In this document: piece after piece, positions 1 to 8,186 of the stretch | Position numbering within the stretch: position 1 is the first letter of the stretch | Layout: the number at the start of each line of letters is the position of its first letter | NCBI GenBank assembly: GCA_016704325.1 | Contig: JADJAG010000007.1 | Span: 186,001 to 250,000 of the forward strand | Reading direction: 5' to 3' | DNA: 64,000 nucleotides | Source of the DNA: Chitinophagaceae bacterium | GTDB lineage: Bacteria > Bacteroidota > Bacteroidia > Chitinophagales > UBA10324 | The notes under the pieces: model-generated | Told to the model about the DNA's origin: nothing | What the model saw: only the letters and a program-made list of their open reading frames with translations | Databases searched by the model: none | Made by a program: the position numbers and the translations under genes

Positions 1-2
1 AT

Positions 3-1634
3 GCGATGTCGTGGAGTTATGGAAAAATGGAAACGATGACATTGCTTATTCCTAATTTTTATGGAGGATCTTCCAACTCAAAACTGGGTGATGGTTCAAA
101 CCTTGCTGCATTACTGAAACAATACCAGGCACCACCGGCACAGGTAACAAGTTTCCTGAACAATGCACCAACATATTGGGGTGATCAGCTTTTTACATCC
201 GGACCTGTTTATGTAGGAGCACTTGTTTGCATGCTTTTTCTTTTGGGATTGCTCGTTGTGCGCGATCATTGGAAATGGTGGATATTGTCTGCTTCTATCC
301 TGGCTATTCTATTAGCCTGGGGTAAAAATTTTCAATGGTTTTCTGATTTCTTCTTCTACTATTTTCCAGGCTATAATAAGTTCAGGGTGGTATCCATGAT
401 ATTGGTATTGATAGGTTTCACATTTCCTTTTATGGGATTCATGACCGTTTCAAAAATTTTGAATGGGGAATTCGATAAAGATTTCCTCATCTCCAGACTA
501 AAGATCAGTGTGTATGTTGCAGGTGGATTGTGTTTACTGTTTGCCATTGCCGGGCCGGCATTCTTCAATTTCCAGGGAGCAGGCGATGCGCAATTGCAGA
601 AAGAAATTATTGATGCAGTAATTGCAGACCGGAAATCTTTGTTCCGTTCAGATGCAATCAGGTCGTTGGTTTTCATTTTGCTTGGCGCTGCTTTGATTTG
701 GGCATATGTTAAAGAGCGGGTTAATAAAAATGTGTTGATAGGAGGTATAGTGGTACTGGTCTTTGTTGATATGTTTTCCGTAGGTAAGCGTTACCTCGAC
801 AGCGATGATTTTATTTCTAAAAATGATTACAGCCGTTATTTTGAAGCAACGCAGGTTGATCAACTGATTCAAAAAGAAACATCCAAAGATTATCGTGTTT
901 TTAACTTAGGAGCCAGCCTTACTGCTGACTCACGCACATCCTATCATCATAAATCGTTAGGTGGATACAGTGCGGTGAAGCTGAGACGGTACCAGGATAT
1001 TATCGAAAATCAATTGACCAAAGCAGATAGTACCAGGAACACCGGTTTCCCATTCAACAAGTCAGTGGTGGATATGTTGAACGCAAAGTATCTTATTTAT
1101 AAAGCTGAGAACAGAGACCAGGTTATGCCCAATACCGGAGCTCTTGATAATGCCTGGTTTGTGCGCAAAGTGATCTTGGTAAATAATGCCGATGATGAAA
1201 TGGCAGGTCTTAATAATTTTAATCCCGCAGAAGAAGTGCTGATTGATAAACGGTTTGAAGAGCAGGTTTCCGGTTTTGTTCCTGTGATGGATTCTGCTGC
1301 TACGATAGTTTTAAAAAGTTATGAGCCTAATAAACTATTGTACAACTCTTCTTCAAGAAATGAACAACTTGCCGTATTTTCTGAGATCTATTATCAGCCC
1401 GGATGGGATGCATATATAGATGGGAAGGCTGCCAACCATTTCAGATGTAATTATATACTTCGTGGCATGCGGTTACCGGCAGGTGAGCATACCATTGAAT
1501 TCCGGTTTGAACCGGTGTCTTATTACACCGGTGAAAAAGTCGCTATGGCTGGTTCCGGAATCATCTTGCTGTTTCTTATCGGGTTAATTGCAAAGGAGTT
1601 TATTGACAGGAAAAAGGATGTTCAGGTGAGTTAA
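3..1634 (+). CDS. YfhO-family membrane protein, 3' part
   Basis: This is the C-terminal part of a gene that runs off the left edge; the frame is open back to base 3, so the methionine at base 6 need not be the start. YfhO-type proteins are polytopic membrane proteins of about 800 residues linked to glycosylation of cell-envelope polymers, so roughly a third appears to be missing. The visible part starts with the family-typical run WSYGKMETMTLLIPNFYGG, followed by about six hydrophobic segments, a soluble region, and a C-terminal beta-rich part (YQPGWDAYIDGK, LPAGEHTIEFRF) ending in one last membrane helix and a short basic tail. The substrate is not visible. Family call fairly sure, role unknown. 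Confidence 0.8.
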   Translation, partial: AMSWSYGKMETMTLLIPNFYGGSSNSKLGDGSNLAALLKQYQAPPAQVTSFLNNAPTYWGDQLFTSGPVYVGALVCMLFLLGLLVVRDHWKWWILSASILAILLAWGKNFQWFSDFFFYYFPGYNKFRVVSMILVLIGFTFPFMGFMTVSKILNGEFDKDFLISRLKISVYVAGGLCLLFAIAGPAFFNFQGAGDAQLQKEIIDAVIADRKSLFRSDAIRSLVFILLGAALIWAYVKERVNKNVLIGGIVVLVFVDMFSVGKRYLDSDDFISKNDYSRYFEATQVDQLIQKETSKDYRVFNLGASLTADSRTSYHHKSLGGYSAVKLRRYQDIIENQLTKADSTRNTGFPFNKSVVDMLNAKYLIYKAENRDQVMPNTGALDNAWFVRKVILVNNADDEMAGLNNFNPAEEVLIDKRFEEQVSGFVPVMDSAATIVLKSYEPNKLLYNSSSRNEQLAVFSEIYYQPGWDAYIDGKAANHFRCNYILRGMRLPAGEHTIEFRFEPVSYYTGEKVAMAGSGIILLFLIGLIAKEFIDRKKDVQVS

Positions 1635-1832
1635 GGTTCGATGTCTTTGGAAAATGCATGTAAGCTGTTCAATGCACGATCTGCTGAAGATTTTAGTTGA
1701 TCAATATGCAATCCGTTTTGCAAAAATTACTTGCGGTAATAAGTTTCAGCTTGAAAAAAGCTATCTTATTTTCTTTAAATTATCGGACAATATTATGAAG
1801 GACATTAAATTACTAGACGTTATTGTTTTGTC

Positions 1833-2282
1833 ATGACAATGAATTTCACCCCAAAAGACAACGACTTCGCATCAAGGGTTACAAAAAGTTTTGCAATGCA
1901 AAGCTTTATGAGTTTTATAAATGCGAAGCTCGTTAAAATAGAACCCGGCTATTGCGAAATTCATATTCCCTACGACAGACGTATTACACAGCAGAACTTA
2001 TTTTTTCATGGAGGCATTGTCGGTTCGATAGCAGATAATGCAGCGGGTTATGCGGCTTTTTCATTAATGGATAAGCACGCTGCAGTGCTTACTGTTGAAT
2101 TTAAGTTGAACTTAATTTCTCCGGCAGACGGAGAATTGCTGATCGGCAAAGCATATGTGCTTAAGTATGGCAAGACACTTACTGTTTGCCGTGCAGATGT
2201 GTTTATTCTAAAAGAGGGTATTGAAAAATTATGCGCGGCTGCACAATCAACAATTATAGAAGTAAAACAAAGTGACCAGTGA
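1833..2282 (+). CDS. PaaI/YigI-like hotdog-fold thioesterase
   Basis: A 149-residue protein of the size and pattern of single-domain hotdog thioesterases, which hydrolyse acyl- or aryl-CoA thioesters. The diagnostic segment is LFFHGGIVGSIADNAAGYAAF near residues 55-75: HGG followed by a helix bearing an acidic residue (Asp in IADNAAG) that acts in catalysis in this superfamily. A long beta-sheet half follows (VLTVEFKLNLISPA). ATG at 1833 is used; an in-frame ATG at 1839 is equally possible. The gene stands alone on the plus strand, converging with another thioesterase of the same superfamily on the minus strand. The natural acyl group cannot be told from sequence. Confidence 0.8.
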   Translation: MTMNFTPKDNDFASRVTKSFAMQSFMSFINAKLVKIEPGYCEIHIPYDRRITQQNLFFHGGIVGSIADNAAGYAAFSLMDKHAAVLTVEFKLNLISPADGELLIGKAYVLKYGKTLTVCRADVFILKEGIEKLCAAAQSTIIEVKQSDQ

Positions 2283-2362
2283 TGGAGACGAGAAGCAACT
2301 TGCTGCCTGATCAGCATTGTTAAAAGTGTTGCCTCTAAAATTCACAGCGCATAACAATTCAA

Positions 2363-2800
2363 TTAAGAAGCCTCTTCAAAATACTTCTTATTCGTTCTAA
2401 AAACGGTACCCTGGAACAATCCGATTAAGAGCTGTTGCTGATTGATCACGGTCACCTGGTAAATCGCTGTTCTGCCGCCCAAATAAATTTCTTTTGCCTC
2501 AATGGTAAACACATCATTTAACTGTCCTGCATTTGGATAGGAGATGGTAACATCGAGTGCAACTGCTATGCGGTTATGTGAATTGCTTGCATAAGCAAAG
2601 GCTGTATCTGCAATACCGAATACTATGCCTCCATGCACTGTTCCTACACCATTTAAAAATTCAGGGCGCACCGGCATCTTCATCAGGCAATAGCCTGTTG
2701 CAATTTTTTCAATGATCGGATTCAGCCATTTGCCGTATGTATCCTGTTCCAGCATTTTATCTACAACCTGCCTGGCAATTGAAGAGGCATCAACGTTCAA
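2363..2800 (-). CDS. PaaI-like hydroxyphenylacetyl-CoA thioesterase
   Basis: A 145-residue hotdog thioesterase closer to the PaaI group than its plus-strand neighbour. Its N-terminus (VVDKMLEQDTYGKWL) and the segment GTVHGGIVFGIADTAFAYASN follow the PaaI pattern, including the catalytic acidic residue after HGG. PaaI enzymes hydrolyse ring-hydroxylated phenylacetyl-CoA and release trapped CoA. No paa ring-epoxidase genes are in the window, so the substrate is open. The only start giving a full N-terminus is TTG at 2800, since an in-frame stop lies five codons upstream; the next Met (2755) would remove the first helix. It lies 53 bp after the aminotransferase on the same strand and may be the last gene of a cphA-aminotransferase-thioesterase operon. 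Confidence 0.8.
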   Translation of the reverse strand: MNVDASSIARQVVDKMLEQDTYGKWLNPIIEKIATGYCLMKMPVRPEFLNGVGTVHGGIVFGIADTAFAYASNSHNRIAVALDVTISYPNAGQLNDVFTIEAKEIYLGGRTAIYQVTVINQQQLLIGLFQGTVFRTNKKYFEEAS

Positions 2801-2853
2801 AGTTTCTTTTTTTTATTTGATTAATACTGATACTTACAGATAGCAAAAGTTCA

Positions 2854-4134
2854 TCAGGAGAGCTTTTCAAGCCCTGCCCGAAGTTTATTAATGGACCCTT
2901 CGATCTCATTTAATTTACAGGTGCCAACAGAAAGCCGGTACCAGGTTGAATCGTGAGAAGAACCAAAAGCATAAAATGGAACGAGGGCTATGCCACATTC
3001 ATTCAGCAGGTACGAAGTAATGTCCTCTGTACTGTTGATTTGTTTTCCATCTGCTGTTGTTTTTCCTTTCAGGTCAAACTGAACAGTAAGATAAAGTGCA
3101 GCCTGTGGGGTGATGGCATCTACTTTGAATCCATCTTTCTTCAATTGTTGAAGGCCCTCATAAATGCCTGTCAGCCGAAGATGAATCTGCTCTTTGAAAT
3201 GCGACATATAGGTATTGATGTCGTCTTTGAGCTTCAGAAAATTAGCAGTAGCCACTTGTTCAGGTTTAGGGGCCCATGCGCCAATGTGCGATGCGATAGA
3301 TTTCATTTTATCAATGAGGTCTGCCGGCCCGAAAGCCCATCCAACACGCAATCCTGTGGCTGCAAATGCTTTTGACATGCCATCCACAAATAGGGTATAG
3401 TCGCGTAATGCGGGCCGGAGTGAAACCGGATTGTAATGGACCGTGCTTCCAAAAGTTAATGTCCAGTACATCTGATCATACAGAATATACAAAGGCTTTT
3501 GGCCGGATCCGCGGCGCTCATTTTCTTCCAGTACCAGGTCACAAATTTCTTCCAGTGCTTTTTTGGTAAATGCCGTACCGGTCGGATTCTGAGGGGAACA
3601 CAATGCAAGCAGCGTAGCCTCTTTAATATGCGGTTTAATTTCAGAAGCAACAGGCATAAAATTATTCTCCTGCTTTGCTTCAATCATAATCGGGCGAGCA
3701 CCGGAAAGATGACAATAATGATTGTTATTCCAGGAGGGCACAGGGAAAATAACACCATCTCCCGGTTCAATTAGGGTGATATAGGCAGTGTAGATAGCCG
3801 GCCTGCCACCACTGGTGATCAGGATCTCTTCCGGCGTATAGTGCATGCCACCTTCAGCTAAAAAATTGCTAACCTCCTTCCGCAAATCAAGCATGCCATT
3901 GGCGGGAGGGTAGTTGGTTTGTTTGAGTTGGTAGGCTTTTATGATTTCATTTTCAAGAGATGCAGGAATAGGAAATACTGCAGGATCAAAATCACCTATC
4001 GTAAAATTGAAAATTTTTTCACCTTGTTTGATCTTCTCGGCAACTTCCGCCGCTAGCTTGATGATCTCACTTCCAATCAGCGTTTCTGCCATTTCAGAAA
4101 CAATTAATTTTCTTTTAGTAGCTGCCTGAGCCAT
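2854..4134 (-). CDS. Fold-type I PLP aminotransferase (aspartate aminotransferase-like)
   Basis: A 426-residue class I/II aminotransferase, probably cytoplasmic. Visible features are the PLP phosphate-binding approach (SGGRPAIY, about 108-115), PQNPTG at 181-186 with the ring-contacting Asn, an Asp/Tyr pair at YDQMYW (about 219-224), the Schiff-base lysine K255 in DGMSKAFAATGLRVGWAFG, and a C-terminal arginine region (WYRLSVGT). Aspartate/2-oxoglutarate is the commonest pair for this group, but sequence alone does not set specificity. It starts 73 bp after the cyanophycin synthetase stop on the same strand. Co-transcription would place an enzyme making or consuming aspartate beside the polymerase that uses aspartate; this is an inference. 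Confidence 0.85.
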   Translation of the reverse strand: MAQAATKRKLIVSEMAETLIGSEIIKLAAEVAEKIKQGEKIFNFTIGDFDPAVFPIPASLENEIIKAYQLKQTNYPPANGMLDLRKEVSNFLAEGGMHYTPEEILITSGGRPAIYTAYITLIEPGDGVIFPVPSWNNNHYCHLSGARPIMIEAKQENNFMPVASEIKPHIKEATLLALCSPQNPTGTAFTKKALEEICDLVLEENERRGSGQKPLYILYDQMYWTLTFGSTVHYNPVSLRPALRDYTLFVDGMSKAFAATGLRVGWAFGPADLIDKMKSIASHIGAWAPKPEQVATANFLKLKDDINTYMSHFKEQIHLRLTGIYEGLQQLKKDGFKVDAITPQAALYLTVQFDLKGKTTADGKQINSTEDITSYLLNECGIALVPFYAFGSSHDSTWYRLSVGTCKLNEIEGSINKLRAGLEKLS

Positions 4135-4207
4135 AAGGTTGGTGTTAACGGTTATTTAAAGGTACATTGTTATTTAGTTATCAGCATGGCCGATATATTC
4201 GCCATAT

Positions 4208-6829
4208 TCAGGCTTCCACATTATCTTCCTGTTCTTTGTGACGCATAATCATTTCCAGCACATCGGGTACAACATCAGAGCAGATGGTAATGAAGGCACC
4301 TTTTTGTCCTTCGCGTATCACATAATCAATGGCCTCCGGTTCACTCGGAATGATGGTGGTTTTCTTATTGCCTCCAACATCTTTAATACCCTGCATCATC
4401 AGGCCTATAATTTCTTCGGAAGAACGCCCCCGGAGGTTCTTATCCTGCCGTATCACGATTTCATCAAAAGTTCTGGCTGCCACACGGCCCAGTTCAACAA
4501 TGTCTTCATCACGGCGGTCACCTACACCGGCAATAACACCCACTTTCGGAGAGCCATCAATTTTCTCCACAAATTTTGATAACTGCTCAAGGCCGGCATA
4601 GTTGTGTGCATAATCAACCAGCACCTGGAAGTTCTTAAACTGGAAAAGATTCATACGTCCCGGAGTGGTTGCAGGAGAAGGGACAAAATTCTCCAGCGCC
4701 GCCTTGATATCTTCTATCTTAAACCCCCGAAGGTGACAGGCAAGCACTGCAGGTAAAATATTCTGTACGTTAAAAGTTGCCTTGCCGCCAAAGGTCAATG
4801 GTATACTGTTTATTTTATCTACCCGTATTTTCCAGTTGCCTTTGCAGATTGTAACAAAACCGTTTTCTGCAACTGCGGCAAGGCCGCCACCGGCCAGGTG
4901 TTCCACGATGCGCGGATTCTTTTCATCCATGCTAAAGAATGCGACTTTGCATTCAAGCTCATTTCTCATTTTATAGACCAGGTCATCATCTGCATTCAGG
5001 ATGGCATAGCCGGAAGGCCAGACACTTTCCGGTATCACCCCTTTTACACGGGAGAGTTGTTCGATCGTGTCAATACCCATCAGACCAAGGTGGTCCGGCT
5101 GCACATTGGTAACGATACCTATATCGCAATGGTCAAAGCCAAGTCCGGCGCGCAGGATGCCACCACGCGCAGTTTCCAGCACGGCAAATTCTACAGTAGG
5201 GTCTTTTAATACAAACTGTGCTGAAACTGGACCGGTACAATCGCCGCGCATCATCATCTGGTTCTGAATATAGATTCCATCGGTAGTGGTAAAACCTACT
5301 TTGTAACCTACCTGCTTCACAATATGTGCGATCAGCCTGGTAGTGGTGGTTTTGCCGTTGGTGCCTGTGACAGCGATAATAGGAATGCGCGCTGAACTGC
5401 CAACAGGATAAAGCATATTGATGACCGGTTCGGCCACATTACGCGGCAGCCCGTCAGTAGGGGCCAGGTGCATCCGGAAACCGGGAGCAGCATTTACTTC
5501 GAGTATGGCACCACCTACTTCATTAATAGGTTGACTCAGATCCGGTGTCATGATATCAATACCACAAATATCAAGTCCGATAATACGGGCAATACGTTCG
5601 CACATAAATACATTGTCCGGATGAACGAGGTCGCTGATGTCAGTTGCGGTTCCACCCGTTGAAAGGTTTGCTGTGGGCTTCAGCCATAATTCTTCTCCGG
5701 CAGGCAATACGGTATCAAGTGTCAGGTTTTTTTCCTGTAAGATGCCCATGGTAAAGTCGTCGATTTTGATTGCTGTAAGCACTTTTTCATGACCATAACC
5801 ACGACGCGGATCCGTGTTTACCAGATCTATTAATTCACGAATGGTGGATTTTCCATTTCCATAAACCGAAGCAGGTGTTCGTTTGGCAGCTGCCACAAAC
5901 TTGTAATTGATAACAAGAATTCGGTGATCGTATCCTACAATATACTTTTCGATGATCACAGCACGGCCATACTTTTTAGCTGCTGCCAATCCCTTTAATG
6001 CATCATCCCAGTTGCGAAGGTTGGTAGTGGCGCCTTTACCATGATTTCCGTTAACCGGTTTGGTCACAATCGGATAACCGATTTTTTTGATGGCTGCACG
6101 AAGGTCTTCTTCATCGTAGCCGATCACCCCTTTAGGTACCGGTATTTCAGCTTTTTCAAGCAGGTTTTTCGTTTCTTCTTTATCGCAGGCTATTTCTACG
6201 GCAATGCTGCTGGTAGTACTTGCTACGGTAGCCTGAACCCTTTTTTGATTTACTCCATATCCCAATTGCACGAGGGAGTGTCTGTTAAGACGGATGTATG
6301 GTATGCCGCGCCCAATTGCTTCTTCTACAATAGATCCTGTACTTGGACCAAGCCGGTATTCTTCCCGTATTTCGCGCAGGTTTTGAATGTCTTGTGCAAG
6401 GTCATAGTCTTTTCCATCAACCAAGGCTTGTGCAATTCGTACCGTTGCCTTTGCAGTATAGATACCTGCTTCTGCTTCCATATAGGTGAATACCACATTA
6501 TAAACTCCTTTCTCGCTTGTTTCACGTGTGCGTCCGAAACCAACATCCATACCTGCAAGCGTTTGCAACTCCAACGCCATGTGCTCAATTACATGGCCCA
6601 TCCAGGTTCCTTCGTCTACCCGATGCAGGAAACCTCCAGGCTTGCCTTCCGAACAATGATGGTCGTATAGACTTGGAAAAAGTTTCGTAAGCCTATCTTT
6701 AAATCCCGGGATCTTGTTAGTCGGATAATCTTCTAGCTCCTGCAGGTCAAGTTTCATTACAATCAGTTTGTGCCTGCGGATCGACCAGTAGTTAGGGCCG
6801 TTCATTACACGAATGTTAATTATCTCCAT
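4208..6829 (-). CDS. cphA: Cyanophycin synthetase
   Basis: An 873-residue, full-length CphA of the primer-requiring CphA1 type. It polymerises L-Asp into a backbone and attaches L-Arg to each side chain at the cost of two ATP per unit, forming intracellular cyanophycin granules. Three regions are visible: an N-terminal domain (1-160) opening with GPNYWSIRRHKLIVM and containing MGHVIEHMALELQ; an ATP-grasp domain (about 165-475) with the TKPVNGNHGKGATT nucleotide loop; and a Mur-ligase-like domain (about 480-873) with P-loop AVTGTNGKTTTTRL (about 486-499), RGGILRAGLGFD and DYAHN. All catalytic landmarks look intact. ATG at 6829 gives the canonical N-terminus. The gene is transcribed divergently from cyanophycinase, with a 443-bp repeat-bearing gap between them. 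Confidence 0.97.
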   Translation of the reverse strand: MEIINIRVMNGPNYWSIRRHKLIVMKLDLQELEDYPTNKIPGFKDRLTKLFPSLYDHHCSEGKPGGFLHRVDEGTWMGHVIEHMALELQTLAGMDVGFGRTRETSEKGVYNVVFTYMEAEAGIYTAKATVRIAQALVDGKDYDLAQDIQNLREIREEYRLGPSTGSIVEEAIGRGIPYIRLNRHSLVQLGYGVNQKRVQATVASTTSSIAVEIACDKEETKNLLEKAEIPVPKGVIGYDEEDLRAAIKKIGYPIVTKPVNGNHGKGATTNLRNWDDALKGLAAAKKYGRAVIIEKYIVGYDHRILVINYKFVAAAKRTPASVYGNGKSTIRELIDLVNTDPRRGYGHEKVLTAIKIDDFTMGILQEKNLTLDTVLPAGEELWLKPTANLSTGGTATDISDLVHPDNVFMCERIARIIGLDICGIDIMTPDLSQPINEVGGAILEVNAAPGFRMHLAPTDGLPRNVAEPVINMLYPVGSSARIPIIAVTGTNGKTTTTRLIAHIVKQVGYKVGFTTTDGIYIQNQMMMRGDCTGPVSAQFVLKDPTVEFAVLETARGGILRAGLGFDHCDIGIVTNVQPDHLGLMGIDTIEQLSRVKGVIPESVWPSGYAILNADDDLVYKMRNELECKVAFFSMDEKNPRIVEHLAGGGLAAVAENGFVTICKGNWKIRVDKINSIPLTFGGKATFNVQNILPAVLACHLRGFKIEDIKAALENFVPSPATTPGRMNLFQFKNFQVLVDYAHNYAGLEQLSKFVEKIDGSPKVGVIAGVGDRRDEDIVELGRVAARTFDEIVIRQDKNLRGRSSEEIIGLMMQGIKDVGGNKKTTIIPSEPEAIDYVIREGQKGAFITICSDVVPDVLEMIMRHKEQEDNVEA

Positions 6830-7004
6830 TGTTGTGACAGATGTTTGTTAGGCAGTACTTCAATAGCTGCTGTTATTTAAGATGTGTTTTCGGGTTGAAA
6901 ATCAGGATAATTTCCAACAGTGCATAATCGTACATTTTATTGAAATTTTTATACTTCGGCAGAAGTTTTATGATGGTTTGGCAGTTGCAAGCCGAGAGTA
7001 ACGT

Positions 7005-7106
7005 GGATGGATGGTTGAATTGCTGAATGGCTGAATTGCTGAATGGCTGAATGGTTGAATGGTTGAATGGTTGAATGGTTGAATGGTTGAATGGCTGGGT
7101 GGTTGA
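7005..7106 (+). repeat. (TGAATGGT)n octamer tandem repeat
   Basis: About twelve octamer units lie in the gap between divergent cphA and cphB. Around five consecutive perfect TGAATGGT copies are flanked by degenerate ones (TGAATTGC, TGAATGGC, TGGGTGGT). No coding frame or spacer structure is present. The same unit recurs upstream of the isoaspartyl peptidase gene at 12169-12277 and, inverted, at 12604-12650. A perfect tandem core is prone to length change by replication slippage. The rest of 6830-7272 holds a short hairpin and a cphB promoter candidate; I see no gene in it. Confidence 0.9.
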
Positions 7107-7133
7107 TCCATCAAATTAATAAGAATCAAAAAA

Positions 7134-7146
7134 GCCCTGTAAGGGC
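7134..7146. repeat. Small hairpin GCCCT-GTA-AGGGC
   Basis: A perfect 5-bp stem with a 3-base loop lies between the octamer array and the cphB promoter, followed by AT-rich DNA rather than a T-run, so it is not a good terminator. Similar GCCCTG-AAGGGC elements are, from memory, common dispersed intergenic repeats in Bacteroidota. A partial match (GTAAGGGCGCCC) occurs near 12401. Confidence 0.4.
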
Positions 7147-7243
7147 GACAGTATGGTAGTACGGCAGAATCGTAGTATCATGGTAGCTATAACAGATGTG
7201 GAAATCATTTTCTAAGCTAAAGGAGTATGTAATGAAGTTCAGT

Positions 7244-7251
7244 TATTTTTG
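7244..7251 (+). promoter_or_regulatory. Candidate -7 element for cphB (TATTTTTG)
   Basis: An exact match to the Bacteroidota -7 consensus TAnnTTTG, 21 bp before the cphB ATG at 7273. It would give a leader of roughly 15 nt. No convincing -33 TTTG is seen at the usual distance. The TTG at 7249, which also begins the longest open frame, falls inside this element, which supports the downstream ATG as the true start. Confidence 0.5.
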
Positions 7252-7272
7252 CGTCAACCATCAAACAAATTC

Positions 7273-8148
7273 ATGAGCCATCCAAAAGGAAAGCTGATTG
7301 CCATAGGCGGTGCTGAGGATAAAGGAACCGACCTGGAGTTGGGAGTCATTCACCGAAGCAATCTTAATTTTTTCGAACTCGGTATATTAAAGCGCATTGC
7401 AGCAGAATCAGGTGCCACAGACGCACGTATCGAAGTGATCACAACGGCTTCCTCTTCTCCAAAAGAAGTGGGCGGTAATTATAAGAATGCATTCGAGAAA
7501 ATCGGTTACAGCAATGTTGGGCATATTTCCATCCGGAACAGGGATGAAGCCACAGACACCGATTTTATTCAACGGGTTAAAAAAGCGAATGTGGTTATGT
7601 TTTCAGGAGGTAATCAGTATCGGCTGACCTCGACTTTCGGAGGTACTGAAATACTCCAGATTTTGCATGACCGCTATCTGAAAGATGAGTTTGTTATAGC
7701 AGGTACCAGCGCCGGCGCCATGGGTATGTCTAATACCATGATTTATGAAGGTAATAGCGGACGATCACATCTTAAAGGGGAAGTGAAAATAACCACAGGT
7801 CTTGGTTTTAATAAGGATGTAATCTTTGATTCTCATTTTGATAAGAGAGGACGATTTGCCCGACTTGTTCAGGCTATTGGTGCCAATCCTTCCTGCCTTG
7901 GCATCGGTCTTGGTGAAGATACGGGAGTGATCATTACCGAAGGAACTAACATGGAGATCATTGGTTCAGGCATGGTGACGATTATTGATGGTCACCATAT
8001 TCGCCATTCTAATATCGCAGACATTCCCGAAGGGAATCCAATTTCTATTGAGAACCTCATTGTGCATTTCCTGACTTCAGGTGATCGTTTCAATACGTAT
8101 CACAGAAAAGTGGAAGCCAAACAGGTAGAGGAGCAGGTGGAAGATTAA
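7273..8148 (+). CDS. cphB: Cyanophycinase
   Basis: A 291-residue S51-family serine exopeptidase that cleaves cyanophycin into beta-Asp-Arg dipeptides. The nucleophile elbow is GTSAGAM with Ser146, and the family GGNQ loop lies at 112-115 (FSGGNQYRLTST). The N-terminus KGKLIAIGGAEDKG is typical of CphB. There is no signal peptide, so it should act on intracellular granules. The ORF can be extended to a TTG at 7249, but the ATG at 7273 matches family N-termini and lies just after a promoter element. It is divergent from cphA, and the dipeptidase for its product is encoded about 3 kb further on. CphB specificity for cyanophycin is well supported by the neighbouring synthetase. Confidence 0.95.
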   Translation: MSHPKGKLIAIGGAEDKGTDLELGVIHRSNLNFFELGILKRIAAESGATDARIEVITTASSSPKEVGGNYKNAFEKIGYSNVGHISIRNRDEATDTDFIQRVKKANVVMFSGGNQYRLTSTFGGTEILQILHDRYLKDEFVIAGTSAGAMGMSNTMIYEGNSGRSHLKGEVKITTGLGFNKDVIFDSHFDKRGRFARLVQAIGANPSCLGIGLGEDTGVIITEGTNMEIIGSGMVTIIDGHHIRHSNIADIPEGNPISIENLIVHFLTSGDRFNTYHRKVEAKQVEEQVED

Positions 8149-8186
8149 GAAGCGAACAGATGTCAGTGAACAATGAAAGTAACTTA

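Noticed and set aside
1654..1836. Plus-strand ORF of 60 residues after the YfhO-like gene
   Set aside because: No domain or membrane pattern; it overlaps the thioesterase start by 4 bp and looks like chance.
6041..6670. Plus-strand ORF of 209 residues opposite cphA
   Set aside because: It is an antisense shadow of the cyanophycin synthetase; the minus-strand frame shows all expected catalytic motifs.
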